A stretch of 36,095 nt of DNA from Moraxella equi (GCF_002027555.1 NZ_MXAP01000023.1:1-36095), one strand, 5' to 3'. Positions 1 through 9,411 are shown, counted from the first letter of the stretch. Notes: generated by a model not told the origin, from the sequence alone. Translations and numbers: made by a program.

Positions 1-2
1 TT

Positions 3-18
3 AGTTGAGAGTGGGGTA
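3..18. repeat. Left copy of the window-end inverted repeat
   Basis: The 16 bases AGTTGAGAGTGGGGTA here recur in inverted orientation at 36079-36094. The outer flanks differ. This is probably part of a dispersed repeat at which an assembly stopped. Confidence 0.5.
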
Positions 19-43
19 ACAGTTGATAAATCAAACAGTGGGA

Positions 44-883
44 TTAAGTTAGGTCAAGTGGCTGACAGCTCGGGCAGTACACACTGGCTCGCCCACCGAT
101 TTTAACGTTTTCCAAAATCTCATGACACACCGTACACGGCTCACCTGCCCGCCCATAAGCCAGTAGGATTTGCTGAAAATAGCCCGTTTTGCCTGCCCCC
201 ACGGTAAAGTCCCGAAGACTTGACCCACCTTGTTCGATGGAGCGAGCGAGTATCGCCTTGATGTTATCGACCAGTACGGCTATCTTGTCTTTATCTATCT
301 GATGGGCAGGCATGGCAGGGTGTATGCCTGACATGAACAGGCTCTCTACCGCATAGATGTTGCCCACACCGACCACGATGGACTGCTCCATGATGACGGA
401 TTTGATGGGGCGGGCGATGGGTCGTTTGGGGTTTTTGTGAATCATCCCATGCAGATAGTTGGCATCAAAGGCATCATCCAAAGGCTCTACCCCAAGTTTG
501 TCAAGATAACGCTCGGCATCATCTGCCCACATCACCATGCCAAAACGTCTGGGGTCATGATAATGCAAACGCACCGATGAATCATCAAAGCCAAAGATGA
601 CGTGGTCATGCTTGCGTGGGGCAAGGGCGTCATGCTGTTGGAGACTGCCTGACATGCCCAAATGAATGAGCAGACGCAGGGGCGAGCCGTTTTTATTAAA
701 ATCAAGCAGTAGATATTTGGCACGGCGAACCACACGCACAAGTTTTGCCCCGACAAGCTCATCTAGGTTATCTGGTATTACTTCACGCAGGCGATAACCT
801 GACGTGTAAATGTCGCTGACACGCTGACCGATGAGTGGGGCAAGGCTGGATTTGGTGGTTTCAACTTCGGGTAATTCGGGCAT
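44..883 (-). CDS. mutM: Formamidopyrimidine-DNA glycosylase (Fpg/MutM)
   Basis: A base-excision-repair enzyme that removes 8-oxoguanine and other oxidised purines and nicks the abasic site. The 279-residue product begins MPELPEVE, so after Met removal the catalytic Pro and the adjacent Glu are at the N-terminus, as the family requires. A Lys in the RRAKYLLLDF segment (about residue 56) fits the conserved catalytic lysine. The C-terminus holds the DNA-binding zinc finger, CxxC (CTVC), about 16 residues, then CxxC (CPSC). The length matches the family. The start is fixed by the mandatory MPELPE. It stands alone on the minus strand, with divergent small genes upstream. Confidence 0.97.
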   Translation of the reverse strand: MPELPEVETTKSSLAPLIGQRVSDIYTSGYRLREVIPDNLDELVGAKLVRVVRRAKYLLLDFNKNGSPLRLLIHLGMSGSLQQHDALAPRKHDHVIFGFDDSSVRLHYHDPRRFGMVMWADDAERYLDKLGVEPLDDAFDANYLHGMIHKNPKRPIARPIKSVIMEQSIVVGVGNIYAVESLFMSGIHPAMPAHQIDKDKIAVLVDNIKAILARSIEQGGSSLRDFTVGAGKTGYFQQILLAYGRAGEPCTVCHEILENVKIGGRASVYCPSCQPLDLT

Positions 884-1074
884 GACTGTATTTCTGATAA
901 ATCTGGCAAGAGTGATAAATGGCTATTTGCTTTTGTGTTTGGGTTTGTTATTATAGCTAATTTTGAGAAAAAATGCCATTGGCTGGGTTTATGATGTTTT
1001 GTGTGGTTATCAAAGCATTTGTTTGTATTTATCAAATGGTAAAAAAATGATAAAGATATTTTAAAAGGAAAAAT

Positions 1075-1507
1075 ATGACAAAGTATCCAACCCTAAAAAT
1101 CATCATCACTTATGCCTTATTTACAGGCTTATTAAGCGGTCTTCTAACCTTGCCATTTGTTGGCCTTTTTATGACAAGTCGTAATGATTGGGGTTATTTG
1201 GCTATTTATTTTTATTGGTGGTTTTTGGTGAGTTTAGTACCTGCCTTGATAAGCGGTATTGTGATTGGCTATTTTAAAATCATCATCAAAAAACCCTTTG
1301 ACTATTTGAAGCCTTTTGGTGTTGCATTTTTGGCATTTTTTTATTTTAGAGTTGGTTTTTATTGGTGTTTTGTCGCTCATAGAAATTGATTCAAGATTGT
1401 TGAAATTTGAAAGCGCTATCTATTTTATCATGCTAATATTTTGTATTGCATTGATGAGCGGAGTGTCATCAGCCATTTTAGCTAAATTTATTTTTCCAAA
1501 ATATTAA
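1075..1507 (+). pseudogene. Frameshifted small membrane protein, paralogue of the next gene
   Basis: Reading from ATG 1075 (good ribosome site AAAGGA) gives about 87 residues of membrane protein before the frame breaks at a run of seven T (1336-1342). Removing one T joins it to the second frame, which runs to 1507 and ends AILAKFIFPKY. The repaired product is about 143 residues and parallels the intact 152-residue neighbour: both start with KYPTLK(I/V)I, contain PALI(S/T)G and YFK(I/V), and end S(A/T)ILAKFI(F/L)PK. The function is unknown. The lesion may be decay, slippage-based on/off switching in the T run, or a sequencing error. Confidence 0.75.
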
Positions 1508-1519
1508 CAGGATAACTTT

Positions 1520-1978
1520 ATGAATGGCAATAATAAAAATAAATACCCAACTTTAAAAGTTATTTTAAGTTATGCTTTACTGGGTTCATTAGTTGGCACA
1601 TTGCCTATTATACCAGTATTAATTTATGCTATTATTATTGGCGATGATGTAGAGAATACTTTGTTTATTTATGCGGTTATTTTAATGGTCGGGACAGTAA
1701 TAGGATTTATCCCTGCATTAATAACTGGCTGTATGCTATCTTATTTTAAAGTAAGAATTTTAAAAGTTAAAGACTATTTAAAAGCCTTTTTCTTTGGTCT
1801 TTTAACTACTTTTTCTTTTTTGTTAATTATTTTAGCAACTGATTTTATGACTGATGTTAATGCTCTGGTTGAGAGTATTGATGATTTTTTTAGTTCCATT
1901 TTCTTATCTTTTTGGATTGCAATTATTGGCGGACTATCATCAACCATTTTAGCCAAATTTATTTTGCCAAAATCATAA
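1520..1978 (+). CDS. Small integral membrane protein, function unknown
   Basis: A 152-residue, very hydrophobic protein with about four predicted membrane segments (near residues 14-38, 45-70, 88-107 and 127-147) and few charged residues. I do not recognise the family. It is the intact paralogue of the frameshifted gene just upstream, 12 bases away, and is followed 12 bases later by another small membrane gene; all three have AGGA-type ribosome sites, so they look like one operon. The codons are much more AT-rich than in mutM or ettA on either side, suggesting acquisition or relaxed selection. Confidence 0.7.
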   Translation: MNGNNKNKYPTLKVILSYALLGSLVGTLPIIPVLIYAIIIGDDVENTLFIYAVILMVGTVIGFIPALITGCMLSYFKVRILKVKDYLKAFFFGLLTTFSFLLIILATDFMTDVNALVESIDDFFSSIFLSFWIAIIGGLSSTILAKFILPKS

Positions 1979-1990
1979 AAGGAAAATTAT

Positions 1991-2365
1991 ATGAATAAAA
2001 ATAAAATAATCATTCATCTCGCCCTATTATCAATCGTCATTGTTGGTGCTATTTTATATTTTTATGTATTCAATGATTATCAAGAAATACTTACAAATAA
2101 TTGGATTTCCTTAATTTTTATGGTAATTGTTATTCATATATTGATAGAATTATTTTTTAAAGTACTTTTAAAATATTTTCAAGAAAAAATTCCCAATGTT
2201 TTTAAAAAAGAAAATTCTTTACCTTCCACGCCAATGCAATGGAAAATTTATAATTTTGTAATGATGTTTTTTGTGGGAATGTATGTTTTGTTTTTTTTGG
2301 TTTGGGGGTTTGCTATTTTGATACTTGGTGGAATGTGGTTGTGGGCTTATTATTTTGGCAGTTGA
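1991..2365 (+). CDS. Small integral membrane protein, function unknown
   Basis: A 124-residue protein with an N-terminal membrane segment (about residues 7-27), a second at about 38-58, a short basic stretch, and one or two C-terminal segments rich in Phe, Trp and Gly (about 88-120). The ribosome site AAAAGGA lies before ATG 1991. It is third in the AT-rich run of small membrane genes and probably co-transcribed with them. It is not recognisably similar to the two genes before it. No function can be assigned. Confidence 0.65.
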   Translation: MNKNKIIIHLALLSIVIVGAILYFYVFNDYQEILTNNWISLIFMVIVIHILIELFFKVLLKYFQEKIPNVFKKENSLPSTPMQWKIYNFVMMFFVGMYVLFFLVWGFAILILGGMWLWAYYFGS

Positions 2366-2463
2366 ATGTTTTTCTTGCCCAAACCCAAAAATAATGCGAT
2401 AATAGTAAGTTAAATTCCCCATTTTTATTTTGTAATTTTTCTTTTTAAATCAAAAGGATAGCT

Positions 2464-4125
2464 ATGGCTCAATATATCTATACGATGAACAAAGTGTCCA
2501 AAATCGTTCCGCCAAAACGGGAGATTTTAAAGGACATTTCGCTTTCTTTCTTTCCGGGTGCCAAAATTGGCGTTTTGGGTCTCAACGGTGCAGGTAAATC
2601 CACGCTACTTCGCATTATGGCGGGCGTGGACACCGAATTTAATGGCGAAGCCCGCCCCCAAGCAGGCATTAAGGTGGGCTATTTGCCCCAAGAACCCCAA
2701 CTTGACCCCAACAAAGATGTGCGTGGCAATGTCGAAGACGGCGTGCGTGAAGCCCTTGACGCCCTTGACCGCCTTAACCAAATCTATGCCGAATATGCCG
2801 AGCCTGATGCCGACTTTGACAAATTGGCTGCCGAGCAAGGCAAAATGGAAGACATCATTGCTGCGTGGGACGCCCACAACCTAAACACCCAACTTGAAAA
2901 AGCGGCGGACGCCCTTCGCCTACCGCCTTGGGACGCCGATGTCTCAAAGCTGTCAGGCGGTGAAAAACGCCGTGTTGCCCTGTGCCGACTGCTCCTGTCT
3001 AAGCCTGATATGCTCCTACTTGACGAGCCGACCAACCATTTGGACGCTGAGTCTGTGGCGTGGTTGGAACGCTTTTTGAAGGATTATAGTGGTACGATTG
3101 TGGCGATTACGCACGACCGTTATTTCCTTGATAATGTTGCTGAGTGGATTTTGGAGCTTGACCGTGGCTATGGCTACCCCTATCAAGGCAACTACACCGA
3201 GTGGCTAGAACAGAAAAACAAACGCCTAGAACAAGAGCAAAAGCAAGAAGAAGCCTTTGCCAAGGCGTTAAAACAAGAGCTAGAATGGGTGCGTAAAAAC
3301 CAAAAAGGTCAGCAAGCCAAATCCAAATCTCGTCTAGAACGCTTTGAAGAAATGAACTCTCGTGAGTTCCAACAACGAAACGAAACGGCGGAAATTTACA
3401 TTCCACCAGGACCACGCCTAGGCAATAAAGTCATTGAAGTTAAAGGCATTTCAAAATCCTTTGACGGTCGTCTGCTGTATGAGAACTTATCCTTTACCGT
3501 GCCACCAATGGCGATTGTGGGGATTGTCGGTCCAAACGGGGCGGGTAAAACCACGCTGTTTAATATGATTACAGGCAAAGACAAGCCCGACACAGGCACC
3601 GTGGAGATTGGCGAGAGCGTCAAAGTCGCCTATGTGGGACAAGTGCGTGATGAGCTGGACGACAAAAAAACCGTGTGGGAAGAAGTCTCGGACGGACTTG
3701 ATATGATTACCGTGGGCGAATATACCACGCCAAGCCGTGCGTATATCGGTCGTTTTAACTTTAAAGGTCAAGACCAGCAAAAACTGGTTGGCAACCTATC
3801 AGGCGGTGAGCGAAATCGTCTGCAACTTGCCAAAACCCTAAAACAAGGGGCGAATGTTATTTTGCTGGACGAACCGTCCAACGACCTTGATGTGGAAACC
3901 TTGCGCGCCCTAGAAGAAGCAGTAGAAGTGTTCCCTGGTACGGTAATGGTGGTGTCGCACGACCGTTGGTTCTTAGACCGTATCTGTACGCATATTTTGT
4001 CCTTTGAGAATGAACAGCCTGAATTTTTTGACGGCAATTATTCTGAATATGAAAAATGGCGTAAAGAGAAATTGGGTGCAGACGCAACGCCTAAGAGAAT
4101 GAAATATAAGAAGATTGGGGGGTAA
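2464..4125 (+). CDS. ettA: Energy-dependent translational throttle protein EttA (ABC-F)
   Basis: A soluble ABC-F ATPase that binds the ribosomal E site and gates the first peptide bond according to the ATP/ADP ratio. The 553-residue product (E. coli EttA is about the same) has two ABC domains. Domain 1 has Walker A GLNGAGKST, signature LSGGEKRR and Walker B LLLDEPTNHLD. The charged linker, about residues 245-305, is rich in Lys, Gln and Glu. Domain 2 has GPNGAGKTT, LSGGERNR and ILLDEPSNDLD. There are no membrane segments, so it is not a transporter. The AAAAGGA ribosome site supports ATG 2464. A terminator hairpin follows. Confidence 0.96.
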   Translation: MAQYIYTMNKVSKIVPPKREILKDISLSFFPGAKIGVLGLNGAGKSTLLRIMAGVDTEFNGEARPQAGIKVGYLPQEPQLDPNKDVRGNVEDGVREALDALDRLNQIYAEYAEPDADFDKLAAEQGKMEDIIAAWDAHNLNTQLEKAADALRLPPWDADVSKLSGGEKRRVALCRLLLSKPDMLLLDEPTNHLDAESVAWLERFLKDYSGTIVAITHDRYFLDNVAEWILELDRGYGYPYQGNYTEWLEQKNKRLEQEQKQEEAFAKALKQELEWVRKNQKGQQAKSKSRLERFEEMNSREFQQRNETAEIYIPPGPRLGNKVIEVKGISKSFDGRLLYENLSFTVPPMAIVGIVGPNGAGKTTLFNMITGKDKPDTGTVEIGESVKVAYVGQVRDELDDKKTVWEEVSDGLDMITVGEYTTPSRAYIGRFNFKGQDQQKLVGNLSGGERNRLQLAKTLKQGANVILLDEPSNDLDVETLRALEEAVEVFPGTVMVVSHDRWFLDRICTHILSFENEQPEFFDGNYSEYEKWRKEKLGADATPKRMKYKKIGG

Positions 4126-4137
4126 AAATCCCAACAC

Positions 4138-4173
4138 AAAAACAACGAATGGCTATCGCTGTTCGTTGTTTTT
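4138..4173 (+). terminator. Intrinsic terminator after ettA
   Basis: A 12-base stem, AAAAACAACGAA pairing with TTCGTTGTTTTT, with a 12-base loop, ends in a T run just after the ettA stop. Confidence 0.85.
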
Positions 4174-4193
4174 ATATGTTTGGTTGAATAACA

Positions 4194-5342
4194 ATGAATA
4201 TTAAACATATTTTAAAAGAAATACCAATCACATCGTCTTATGATAAATGGGTTTTTATCACGGCAATGTTGTTTGGTGTAATTACCAGTTATGCATATTT
4301 AGACTTTATTGATAAATTATCATTGTTTAGTAATATAACTGACAGCTTTTCGGCTCTTGTAGCGATTGCTGTTGTATATTGCATTCTTGCTTTTTTAACT
4401 GGCATTTGTTTTATTTTTGCTTTATTAACTGCTTTTTTAATAAAAGACACTTACAATAATTACCAACTAAGCATTCGATTCTTGGTTGTGCAATTTGCAT
4501 TCTTAACAATTGGATTTCTACCTTATTTTCTGATGCCATTTTTTGGTTTAAGTCAGTATTCTTTATGGCTTGTTCTCAGTTCTTTTATTTTGGTTTTCTT
4601 GTTAAATATTTCCATTATAAAATTTTCAGATAATCAGAATAATAATGATAATTTTGATATGGCATTTTTAATAGCCTTAATTACAGTATTTCAACATTAC
4701 CCCATTATTTCAAGCATTTTTCCCATAGCAGATTTCTCCAATAAAAGTTCTGATGAGTGGATGTTATTTTTACTTATTCCTAGCATTAACCTCTTAATGT
4801 ATCTAATCTCTTTTTTGGCGATTGCTGTTAGTCCAGACAAAAATTTTAATATCAAAAATATATTTTTTGTTATGTTTGGGGTGTTTTTTGTTGGCTATTT
4901 TGTGCTATTTTCCATTAAAGGTAAGGCACCTTATCAATCTTTATATGCCGTACGTTTTATAGAGAAACCCCGAAACTCATCTTGGTATATTCTGCATAAC
5001 AATAACAGCCCAATAGCAACCATCAATGGCATGACTAAACAGGACATAGAAAGACACAAGCAAAAGTTTGTGCTAAACGATTGGGCTAAGTTTTGTAGGA
5101 CAGATGATTTTAGCAAACAAAATATCATTAATTGTGAATACCTTTATGATTACACTCAAGATATAAACCCCAACGCCCTTTACGGCTATATGGCTTGGAA
5201 TTTAGGCAATACCAAAGTATTTTGCCCTGTATCAGTAGATTTTTTTGATGATAAGGGTGATAACAAAGAAAAATCCGCCAAATGTCTTGTGATTGACGGC
5301 AAATATTTACAACCTGTTGGTGAGCATTATTTGGCTAAATGA
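4194..5342 (+). CDS. Multi-pass membrane protein with C-terminal soluble domain, function unknown
   Basis: A 382-residue protein. About the first 245 residues carry roughly seven hydrophobic membrane segments. The last ~135 residues are polar and should lie on one side of the membrane; four Cys (in KFCRTD, INCEY, VFCPVS, KCLVID) could make it disulfide-bonded and periplasmic. I do not recognise the family. The gene is AT-rich compared with ettA and def, and the ettA terminator isolates it from upstream transcription. There is no strong ribosome site before ATG 4194, so the start is tentative. Confidence 0.7.
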   Translation: MNIKHILKEIPITSSYDKWVFITAMLFGVITSYAYLDFIDKLSLFSNITDSFSALVAIAVVYCILAFLTGICFIFALLTAFLIKDTYNNYQLSIRFLVVQFAFLTIGFLPYFLMPFFGLSQYSLWLVLSSFILVFLLNISIIKFSDNQNNNDNFDMAFLIALITVFQHYPIISSIFPIADFSNKSSDEWMLFLLIPSINLLMYLISFLAIAVSPDKNFNIKNIFFVMFGVFFVGYFVLFSIKGKAPYQSLYAVRFIEKPRNSSWYILHNNNSPIATINGMTKQDIERHKQKFVLNDWAKFCRTDDFSKQNIINCEYLYDYTQDINPNALYGYMAWNLGNTKVFCPVSVDFFDDKGDNKEKSAKCLVIDGKYLQPVGEHYLAK

Positions 5343-5518
5343 TGTTGTGTGAAAAATCCATAAAAACACATAAATTTAAAGTTTGGTGGCGGTTTTTTTG
5401 TCTTTTTCAGGCCATTTTTACCAACAACAAAGACCGTCAAACCACGATAATCCCAAATCCATTTTACCAAAGCCCAATTTTCCGATATAATACCCCAAAA
5501 CCAACGACAAGAGATATT

Positions 5519-6031
5519 ATGGCACTATTACCCATTTTACATTATCCTGACCCACGTTTGCGTACTGTGGCAAGCGAGGTTGGCGAGATTACTGATGAGA
5601 TTAAGACCTTAATCAGCGACATGTTTGAGACCATGTATGACGCCAAAGGCATTGGGCTGGCAGCGACACAGGTGGACAGGCACGTGCAAGTGGTAACCAT
5701 GGATCTCGCCAAAGAAGGCGAAGAGCCACAGCCCAAGGTGTACATTAACCCCAAAGTTACGCCACTGACCGATGAGCTTGTCCCTTATAAAGAGGGCTGT
5801 TTGTCCATTCCTGAGGTGTATGATGATGTCAGTCGCCCTGCTCGTGTGCAGATTGATGCCTTAGATGCTGACGGCAAGCCATTTAGCGTTGAGGCGGATG
5901 GACTGTTGGCAGTATGCATTCAGCATGAGCTTGACCACCTAAAAGGCATTATGTTTGTGGATTATCTATCCCGCCTAAAACAAGACCGTGCCAGAGAAAA
6001 GGTGCGTAAAGTGGTCGCCAAAAAAGGCTGA
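5519..6031 (+). CDS. def: Peptide deformylase
   Basis: Removes the N-formyl group from nascent proteins; a cytoplasmic metalloenzyme. All three family motifs are present: GIGLAATQ (motif 1), EGCLSIP (motif 2, with the metal-binding Cys) and QHELDH (motif 3, two metal-binding His and the catalytic Glu). From ATG 5519 the product is 170 residues, the usual length, starting [14 protein letters not shown]. The frame is open upstream to 5339, but that extension resembles no deformylase and overlaps the upstream gene, so it is rejected. It converges on ompR across a two-way terminator. fmt, often its neighbour, is not here. Confidence 0.96.
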   Translation: MALLPILHYPDPRLRTVASEVGEITDEIKTLISDMFETMYDAKGIGLAATQVDRHVQVVTMDLAKEGEEPQPKVYINPKVTPLTDELVPYKEGCLSIPEVYDDVSRPARVQIDALDADGKPFSVEADGLLAVCIQHELDHLKGIMFVDYLSRLKQDRAREKVRKVVAKKG

Positions 6032-6074
6032 TTCACAAGCGTTTATACGGATAGCCTAAGATGGATATCCAGTA

Positions 6075-6107
6075 AAAAACCAAACAACAAAGCGTTGTTT
6101 GGTTTTT
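6075..6107. terminator. Bidirectional terminator between def and ompR
   Basis: A perfect 14-base stem (AAAAACCAAACAAC with GTTGTTTGGTTTTT) and 5-base loop, with A and T runs on the two sides, between convergent genes. Confidence 0.9.
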
Positions 6108-6113
6108 GTGTTA

Positions 6114-6860
6114 TCAGCTCTCTGCCCCATCAGGGACAAAGACATAGCCCACACCCCACACCGTTTGGATATAGCGAGCCTGAGAGGGGTTGTCTTCGAT
6201 GAGTCGTCTTAGGCGTGAGACCTGAACATCAATCGAACGCTCCATCGCTCCCCATTCACGCCCACGGGCTAGGTTCATGAGTTTGTCACGGGTCAGCGGC
6301 TCTCTGGGGTGCTGAACGAGTGCTTTTAGAACGCTAAACTCGCCGGTGGTTAGGGTGACGACATTGCCGTCTTTTTTTAGGGTGCGAGTGGACAAATCAA
6401 GCGTCCACGAACCAAACTCAACCACTTCCATCTGCTGAGATGGGGCTCCGGGCAGCTCTCGGTTATGACGGCGAAGCACCGCTTTGATACGAGCCAGTAG
6501 CTCTTTGGGGTTAAAGGGTTTGGGCAGATAGTCATCCGCCCCTGCTTCAAGCCCTGCGATGCGGTCGGTGTCCGAGCCTTTGGCGGTCAGCATGATGATG
6601 GGAATGTCGGCATTATCGGTACGCAGGCGTTTGCAGATGGCGATGCCGTCTTCGTCGGGCAACATCAAGTCAAGCACGATGAGCGAGAACATCTCACGTT
6701 GCATGAGCTTATCCATCTGCTTGCCATCATGGCACGCACGCACGGTAAAGCCATCATCTTCTAAAAATCGCTGTAACAAGGCACGCAGTCTGGCGTCATC
6801 ATCAACGACTAAGATACGATAACTGGCATTTGGGTTTGGATTGGTATTGTCTTCGGTCAT
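6114..6860 (-). CDS. ompR: OmpR-type response regulator
   Basis: A two-component transcription factor of 248 residues. The N-terminal receiver has the acidic pocket VVDDD (about 18-22), the phospho-acceptor Asp in VLDLMLPDEDG (about residue 64), the Thr of MLTAKGSD and the Lys of LPKPFNP. The C-terminal winged helix (about residues 150-245) includes TLTTGEFSVLKALV, SIDVQVSRLRRLIE and TVWGVGYVF. This is the OmpR subfamily, which senses envelope or osmotic state through EnvZ. Odd point: the usual partner kinase envZ is not beside it; about 80 bases downstream def is convergent, and the next gene upstream is divergent. Confidence 0.93.
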   Translation of the reverse strand: MTEDNTNPNPNASYRILVVDDDARLRALLQRFLEDDGFTVRACHDGKQMDKLMQREMFSLIVLDLMLPDEDGIAICKRLRTDNADIPIIMLTAKGSDTDRIAGLEAGADDYLPKPFNPKELLARIKAVLRRHNRELPGAPSQQMEVVEFGSWTLDLSTRTLKKDGNVVTLTTGEFSVLKALVQHPREPLTRDKLMNLARGREWGAMERSIDVQVSRLRRLIEDNPSQARYIQTVWGVGYVFVPDGAES

Positions 6861-7187
6861 GTGTCACCCCCTGATAATTATAGGCTATTAGTTTACAACA
6901 TTACACAAAAAATTGTAACTGTTTTTGATAAATAATATTTTAAGGTTGAATCATATCGAATGATTAAAAATCTAAAAACTGACGAATTATCATACCATGA
7001 TGAGCGCCAAAAGTCGGTAATATTTTGGTAAATGGGTTTGGTCAATACCTTTAATTTGTCAATGCACCTTATGTGGCATGCCATGTACAGCAATAAGCGT
7101 ATAAACAGGCTTTTATCCCAATAAAATTTGTGTTAGCATAAGGACGTATTTTTAACCCTTTAATATCAATCATTAAGGACATACCCC
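6861..7187. other. Divergent intergenic region, no gene seen
   Basis: AT-rich spacer between ompR and the acetyltransferase gene. It must hold promoters for both. No consensus pair stood out strongly. An AAGGA ribosome site lies before the rightward gene at 7188. Confidence 0.5.
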
Positions 7188-7463
7188 ATGACCGACATTA
7201 CCCACAATTCTGCCACACAGCGGTTTGAAGTAACCATTGATGGGCATACTGGCTTTTTAAGCTATGAAGTCATCGATGATGATACCCTAAACTATAACCA
7301 CACCATCGTCCCCAAAGAGCTGGGCGGACGTGGGCTGGGTACGGCATTGGTTAAGCATGCTTTGGATTATGCCAGTGATAACGGCAAAAAAGTCGTGCCA
7401 AGCTGTTCCTTTGTGGCAAGCTACATCGACAGACGAGACGAATACCAATCGCTGTTGGCGTGA
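7188..7463 (+). CDS. Small GNAT-fold N-acetyltransferase (YidJ/NATD1 type, COG2388)
   Basis: A 91-residue protein of the short GNAT group. It has an N-terminal strand pair (RFEVTIDGHTGFLSYEV), a central strand and then GGRGLGTALV, which matches the acetyl-CoA pyrophosphate-binding loop (R/Q-x-x-G-x-G/A). The C-terminal VVPSCSFVASYI then YQSLL is typical of the family. The substrate is unknown. The AAGGA ribosome site before ATG 7188 supports the start. It is separated from phhB by about 120 bases, so co-transcription is possible. Confidence 0.85.
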   Translation: MTDITHNSATQRFEVTIDGHTGFLSYEVIDDDTLNYNHTIVPKELGGRGLGTALVKHALDYASDNGKKVVPSCSFVASYIDRRDEYQSLLA

Positions 7464-7585
7464 GTATGTTGCGATAATCGTTTACAAAAATGTTGGTAAA
7501 TTGGCCAAAAATTTTGCCGAAATTTTGAAGATTTTGGTAAAATGGCTTGGTGTATTTTTATATTTTACCTAATCAAAGGAACATC

Positions 7586-7888
7586 ATGAGCAGTCTTACC
7601 GCAGACCAAGTTGCCTTACAATTAGAAAGATTGCAAGGCTGGGCATTAGATGGCAATAGCCTTGTCAAGACCTATGAATTTGCCAGTTTTGCTGACGTCA
7701 TCGCCTTTACCACCCGTGTGGCGTTCTATTGTGAAGAGCTAGAACATTACCCCACGTGGGAGAACACCTATACTTTGCTCAAAGTACGAATTGGCGAGCC
7801 TGACCAATATGAAGTGCATGGGCGAGACATTCAGCTTGCCAAACGCATGGAAATGGCAAGGGGCGTGGTCTTTGATAAAAAAGATTAA
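7586..7888 (+). CDS. phhB: 4a-hydroxytetrahydrobiopterin dehydratase (PCD/PhhB)
   Basis: Regenerates the pterin cofactor of phenylalanine hydroxylase by dehydrating the 4a-carbinolamine. The 100-residue product has the family core EELEHYPTWENTYTLLKV followed by VHGRDIQLAKRME. The usual HHP is HYP here, keeping the second metal-independent core positions but not both His of the first pair. The start at ATG 7586 follows AAAGGA, whereas the frame is open further up only through alternative starts. No phenylalanine hydroxylase is seen nearby. Confidence 0.88.
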   Translation: MSSLTADQVALQLERLQGWALDGNSLVKTYEFASFADVIAFTTRVAFYCEELEHYPTWENTYTLLKVRIGEPDQYEVHGRDIQLAKRMEMARGVVFDKKD

Positions 7889-8227
7889 AGTGAAATTAAT
7901 TTGGAAAATGGGTGTCATTACCCATTTTTTTGTGCTTTTAGATTTTAGAAATTGTTTTAAAACTCTGCCAACTCTCTATTATACATAAATTCCCAATCAA
8001 ACTAGGTCTTTTTACAAAGACTTACAAGCTTTCTTATCAATCTCACACAGCTGATTTTTTGACTACATTTCAACCATAAAACAGCCTATTTTTTAACAGA
8101 CAAACGCCCAAAAACTCGCTACAATCATCATCAGATTTTAAATTTAGATTTTATAATCGGACGGTTAAATTCAATCAATCATTTGATTGATGATTAGCCA
8201 TTTAGCAATCAAGTTAAGGAGTTTGTT
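7889..8227. other. Intergenic region before the Balon gene, no gene seen
   Basis: AT-rich. The only structure noted is a perfect 8-base inverted repeat ATCAATCA-TT-TGATTGAT at 8174-8191, about 35 bases before the Balon start codon. It could be an operator or an mRNA hairpin that affects translation of this stress-type gene. Confidence 0.4.
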
Positions 8228-9337
8228 ATGAAAGCAACATTGAAAAACCTAAAATCTGCCCGTGGCAATCCTGCCGTGAGTATCTTTGTGAAAACTCACC
8301 GCACTCACCCAGAAAATGAGCAAGACCATATTGCTCTAAAAAATCAGCTAAAAGTCGCCGAAGAGCGTATCGCAAACGAGCATGACAAACGCACCAGCGA
8401 TGCCATCATGGAGCTTATCCATGCCAAAACAGACGAGCTTGACCATAATTATAACCTAGATACGCTTGCTATTTTTGCCAACGAAAATGAAGCCTAAATT
8501 TTGCGTTTGCCATTTGATGCCAAAGAGCGTGTGATTTTGGGCGAAAAGTTTGCCACCAGAGACTTGGTGCGTGATATGTCTGAGGCGGTGCATTATTATG
8601 TACTTGTGATTACAAGCGAATATGCTCGCCTGATTGAGGCGACCAACGACCGTGTGGTCAAGGAAATTGGTGGCGAAAGCGAACGTCAATCGCAAATGAG
8701 CGAGCTGACTTTCCCAATCAAAAACACAAGTCTACCTACAGGTTCAAAAGCCGACCGCACAGGCTCATCGGATGACGACAGCTATCTAAAAGAGTTTATG
8801 AACCGTGTGGACAAGAGTATGCAGGAGTTTCGTAACATTGACCCGTTGCCTGTGATTTTGGTGGGCGATAGCCGTACTTTGGGCTTTTATGAGCAGGTAG
8901 TGGACAACGACAGCTTTATCATTGGCAAGGTTGACCATCTCCCTAACCTAAAAGACGGACGTGCCGAAGAGATTGTAGCAGGCGTACAAGACGTGGTGGA
9001 GACTCAGCGTGCGACTCGCTATGAGACTGCCCAAGGCGACCTTGAAAAAGCCCGTAACGAGAAAATGGTACGCACCGATTTGCAACAAATCTACCGCTCA
9101 GCGGTTGAAGGTAATGCCGTAAAACTTCTCGTGCGTCAAGGATACATCGTGCCTGCGACCATTGATGAGACTGCTTTGACCTTGCTCGTGGCGGACGATG
9201 CGACAGCGGACGGCGTAACCGATGATGCGATAAGCGAGATTATCGAGAGAGTCAGCCACAATGGCGGTGAAGTGGTGTTTGTCCCACAGGACAAAATGGA
9301 TGAAAAAGAGCCAATCGCCCTTATCACTCGCTACTAA
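8228..9337 (+). pseudogene. Balon-type ribosome hibernation factor (bacterial eRF1-like), interrupted by one stop codon
   Basis: Family knowledge: Balon, described in Psychrobacter, is a Pelota/aeRF1-related protein that occupies the ribosomal A site together with EF-Tu during stress. Here ATG 8228, with an AAGGAG ribosome site, gives 89 residues (MKATLKNLKSARGNPAVSIF...) to a TAA at 8495-8497. The same frame stays open without a gap from 8498 to 9337 and continues the protein (RLPFDAKERVILGEKFATRD...). Total is 369 codons without the stop. The TAA is one substitution from AAA, CAA or GAA. It may be a nonsense mutation, a read-through site, a sequencing error, or two pieces with internal initiation at TTG 8501. 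Confidence 0.8.
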
Positions 9338-9356
9338 TTAGCATGTATCAAAGCAC

Positions 9357-9382
9357 AAAAACCTGCCTACGGGCGGGTTTTT
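9357..9382. terminator. Bidirectional terminator after the Balon gene
   Basis: An 11-base stem with one G-T pair (AAAAACCTGCC with GGCGGGTTTTT) and loop TACG, lying between convergent genes. Confidence 0.85.
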
Positions 9383-9411
9383 GGTTTTGGGCGAAATTTA
9401 TTTGGCGTTAT

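Noticed and set aside
5339..5518. In-frame upstream extension of def by 60 codons
   Set aside because: The added residues resemble no deformylase, overlap the previous gene, and ATG 5519 gives the standard length and N-terminus.
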